Assembly: GCA_013180625.2 (NCBI GenBank) | Contig: SNVD02011144.1 | Coordinates: forward strand, 434,001 to 498,000 | From: Boswellia sacra | Taxonomy: Eukaryota; Streptophyta; Magnoliopsida; Sapindales; Burseraceae | Length of the DNA: 64,000 nucleotides | Direction: 5' to 3' | Shown here: piece by piece, positions 60,917-64,000 of the stretch | Position numbering within the stretch: the first letter of the stretch is position 1 | Layout of the letters: each line of letters opens with the position of its first letter | Program-made: the position numbers and the translations under genes | The notes under the pieces: model-generated | The model's database searches: none | Told to the model about the DNA's origin: nothing | The model's input: only the letters and a program-made list of their open reading frames with translations

Positions 60917-62050
60917 TTGAATAAAAATTGTGATGAGAAGTCTAACTTTGCAGAAAAGGAAGAAGAAGAAATTTCCCTTCTTATGGTATGTCAAACTAAA
61001 GAAAAGTATCAAAGAAATTTATGGTATTTAGATACTGGTTGTATTAATCACATGTGTGGTGACAGAAATCTATTTAATTATTTGGATGAATCCTTCAAAA
61101 ATGCTGTTAAGTTTGGTGATGACTCAACAATTTTGGTTATAGAAAAAGGGAGGATTTCTATCCAATCCAAGGGAAATTCTCATTCAATCTCTAATATTTT
61201 GTATGTTCTAGAGTTAAAAACTAATTTTTTTAGTATCGGACAACTTCAAGAAAAGTGCTATAAGATTTCTATCAAGAATAGAGTCTCTCGTGTCCAAGAT
61301 AAAATAATGCGTTTGATAGCCCAAGTGAAAATGACAGCAAATCGGATGTTTTTGATATGTCTCCATCATACCAATCACTCATATCTTGCTATAAAATCAG
61401 AAGAAACAGCATGGTTATGGCATTACCAATATGGTCATCTCAATTTTGGGGGTTACAACACTTGCATCAGAAAAATATGGTCGTAGGCCTTCCAAAATTC
61501 GAATCTCCTTCAAAGATTTGTGAAGATTGTGTTGTTAGCAAACAACTCAAAGATGCTTTTCCAAAAGGGAAGGCTTGGAGAGTAAGGAGAGTACTTAAAC
61601 TAGTGCATTCAGATTTGTGTGGACCGATAGAGCCACTATCCAATGGAGGTAAATGGTATTTTATATCCTTTATTAATGATTTTAGCAGAAAAACTTGGGT
61701 ATATTTTTTGCATAAAAAGTCAGATGCCTTAACAACTTTTCAAAGGTTTAAAACACTAGTTGAGAAGGAAGCTGGTTGTCCAATTAAAGTATTAAGCACT
61801 GACTGTGGTGGAGAATACAACTCAGAGGCATTTGGACATTTTTGTGACAAGCATGGAATTAGAGGGCAATTGGCAGCAACCTATTCACCTTAACAAAATA
61901 GGGTTTGTAAGAGAAAGAATCGCATGATTCTTAACATGGTCCAAAGTCTTCTACAATGAAGCAATCTTTCTAAGATCTTTTGGCCCGAAGCAATTAATTA
62001 GAGTGTTCACATTTTAAATAGGTGTCCTACACAACCTCTTCAAAATATAA
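60917..62050 (+). pseudogene. Protease and integrase of the second Copia element, frameshifted
   Basis: LWYLDTGCINHMCGD carries the protease D-T-G. The pre-integrase block LWHYQYGHLNFGG is followed by a frameshift, then CEDCVVSKQ. The integrase core shows HSDLCGPIE, FINDFSRKTWVYFLHKKSDA and STDCGGEYNSEAFGHF. A stop at 61891 replaces the codon expected before Q-N-x-V in the conserved S-P-Q-Q-N motif. Confidence 0.85.
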
Positions 62051-62059
62051 CTCCGGAAG

Positions 62060-64000
62060 AAGCATGAAGTGGGCGTAAACCTGTGTTGATCATTTTTGGG
62101 TGTTTGGGTGTATTTCATATGCCCATGTTCCAGATGAGAAAAGAAACAAATTAGATGACAAAGGCGAAAAATGTATTTTTCTTAATGTTAGTGATTGTTC
62201 AAAGGCTTATAAGTTGTACAATCCTATTACTAAGAAAATAATCATTAGCCATGATGTCATTTTTTATGAAGAGAAAACTTAGTTGTGTAGTAACAATACA
62301 TTTGAACAGAAAATTTCAACAGATTTTAATGGAGAAAATGAAGAAATGCAGCAACAACAAATTGCAGCAGTGTTACCAGTTTCAGTACCTTCTGTTACGT
62401 CGCAAGTGACAGAACCTATTACATCAATCGTAACAGAATCATCTGCAGAAGTTATCACTCCAGAAAGCTCTCGTTCTCAACGAGTTAGAAGAAGACCAGC
62501 ATGGATATCAGATTATCAAGTATCAGGACTTGATAATGAGGATCCACTTACACATTTTGTCTTATTTTCATATTGTGATCCTACAATATTTGAAATAGCT
62601 GTCAAAGAGGAAAAATGGCAAAAGGCTATGGATGATAAGATTGCAGCCATTGAGAGAAATAATACGTGCGAATTGACTGAACTTCCAGAAGGGTAGAAAA
62701 CAATTAGTGTGAAGTGGGTTTACAGGACAAAATTAAAGAAAAATGATGAAATTGACAAATACAAGGCACGCTTGGTAGCTAAGGGCTACAAATAAGAGTT
62801 TGGCATAGACTACAAGGAGGTGGTTACTCCTGTTGCGAGGCATGATACAATCAGATTTTTTATTGCAGTAGCAGATCAAAACTCCTAGCCCATTTTCTAA
62901 CTTGATGTGAAATCAGTGTTTCTACATGGACACTTACAAACAGAGGTATTCATTGATCAACCTCTTGGTTACATCATAAAGTTTATAAGCTAAAAAAAGC
63001 TTTAAATGGACTAAAGCAAGCACCTCGACCTTGGTATAGTCATATAGATGTTTATTTCTTAAAAGAAGGTTTCCAAACATGTTCATATGCTCATACTCTT
63101 TACACAAAAATTCGAAATGAAGGAAAGATGCTTGCGGTATATCTTTATGTAGATGATCTGATTTATATTGGAAGTGATAGTGCTATGTTTGAAAATTTTA
63201 AGGAGTCTATGATGCATGAGTTTGATATGTCTAATCTTGGCATGATGCATTATTTTCTTGGCATAGAAATTCTGCAAACAGCTACTGGGATATTTATTTC
63301 TCAGAAGAAATATGTTCAAGAGATCTTAGAAAGGTTTCAGATGAAGGATTGCAACCTGGTTACTACTCCTCTAGTTGAGTTATGATTAAAGCTTGTGAAG
63401 AATCCTATGGGCAAAGAAGTTGATAGTATAATTTATAAACAAATTATTAGGAGTTTGATGTACTTAACAAACAACTCGGCCTTATATAATGTATGCAATC
63501 AGTCTCATTCTCATTAGTAGATATATGGAGAGCCCAAAAGAGGTTTACCTACAAGCTACAAAGAGGATTCTACGTTACTTGCGTGGTACTGCTGAATATG
63601 ATCTATTTTATAAGATGAAACAAAACTTTGTTCTGTTCAGGTTCACAAACAGTAATTATATAGGAGATTTGGATGACAAAAAGAGCACATCCAAAGATAT
63701 GTTTATGATGGGTTCTACAACAGTTTCATGGTCATCAAAGAAGTAACCAATAGTCACTTTATCAACAACAAAAGTTGAGTTCGTTGCAGCAGCTTCTTGT
63801 GCATGTCAAACACTTTTGTTAAGGAAGATTCTTGAGGAATTTCAGCTCAAGCAACTAGGTTCTCCTCAAATATTTTGTGATAACATTTTAGCTATTAAGC
63901 TTTCAAAGAATCCTGTTCTACATGGAAGGTGTAAGCACATAGATGTGAGATATCATTTCTTGCGTGATCCCATAAAGAATGGAATCATTGATCTTGTTTA
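62060..64000 (+). pseudogene. Reverse transcriptase and RNase H of the second Copia element, partial
   Basis: KARLVAKGYK and GIDYKEVVTPVARHDTIRFF open the RT, with stops near 62793 and 62887. The catalytic LYVDDLIYIGS box is intact near 63145. MMHYFLGIEILQTATGIFIS links to RNase H. RNase H pieces include YLQATKRILRYLRGTAEYDL, LDDKKSTSKDMF, FCDNILAIKLSKNP and HIDVRYHFLRD. The sequence runs off the window. Confidence 0.85.

Larger units (their letters stand above)
59614..64000 (+). mobile_element. Second Ty1/Copia retrotransposon, degenerate, truncated by the window end
   Basis: Gag, protease, integrase, RT and RNase H remnants follow in Copia order on the plus strand. At least four frame changes (between about 61440 and 61480, 61893 and 62100, 62697 and 63128, 63382 and 63489) and many stops show it is inactive. 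Its protein sequence differs clearly from the element at 35.6-44.3 kb, and it has a single zinc knuckle, so it belongs to another Copia lineage. RNase H is still being read at the last base, so the 3' end lies outside. Confidence 0.88.

Noticed and set aside
1..64000. CRISPR array, operon or prokaryotic insertion
   Set aside because: Repeats are plant microsatellites and transposon ends; there are no regularly spaced identical repeats or bacterial-type gene runs.

Overview
This is nuclear DNA from a flowering plant, almost certainly a eudicot. It is AT-rich, with GT-AG introns, long intergenic stretches, many microsatellites, miniature inverted-repeat elements (MITEs) and two decayed Ty1/Copia retrotransposons. 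The species cannot be fixed from sequence alone. Five protein-coding genes can be supported: an R2R3-MYB factor (+, 11006-12456), a WOX11/12-type homeobox factor (-, 20875-22372), two related class III peroxidases of the AtPER44 type (-, 33413-34557 and -, 46865-48054), and a cycling Dof factor, CDF (-, 53355-55944).

Layout. 1-10.2 kb is gene-poor and holds a hAT-like element with a near-perfect 8-bp target-site duplication (3025-3577), a foldback element and a GC-richer stretch with three CACGTG boxes but no recognisable gene. 10.2-12.6 kb is the MYB gene with a microsatellite-rich leader. 12.6-20.8 kb is intergenic. 20.9-22.6 kb is the WOX gene. 22.6-33.3 kb is intergenic and crowded with MITEs. 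33.4-48.2 kb is the peroxidase pair, split by a roughly 8.7-kb Copia element (LTRs 35565-36474 and 43346-44256) and a Mutator-like MITE with perfect 10-bp flanking repeats (45106-45766). 48.2-53.3 kb is intergenic. 53.3-55.95 kb is the CDF gene. From about 59.6 kb to the right edge lies a second Copia element, heavily mutated and cut by the window end.

How the genes relate. The peroxidases are clearly duplicates: same strand, same single intron position, same TATA context, and C-terminal tails built on a shared K-P-x-N-Q-G theme. The tails then diverged, one Asn/Gln-rich and one very Lys-rich. The MYB, WOX and CDF genes are unrelated regulators of development or flowering and show no sign of acting as a cluster.

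I found no CRISPR array, operon, rRNA or convincing tRNA gene, and no convincing new multi-gene system. The best leads are the tailed peroxidases with a long palindrome just upstream of one promoter, a MYB intron that stays open in frame and would encode a hydrophobic segment if retained, and a Ty3/Gypsy reverse-transcriptase patch embedded in the Copia reverse transcriptase.
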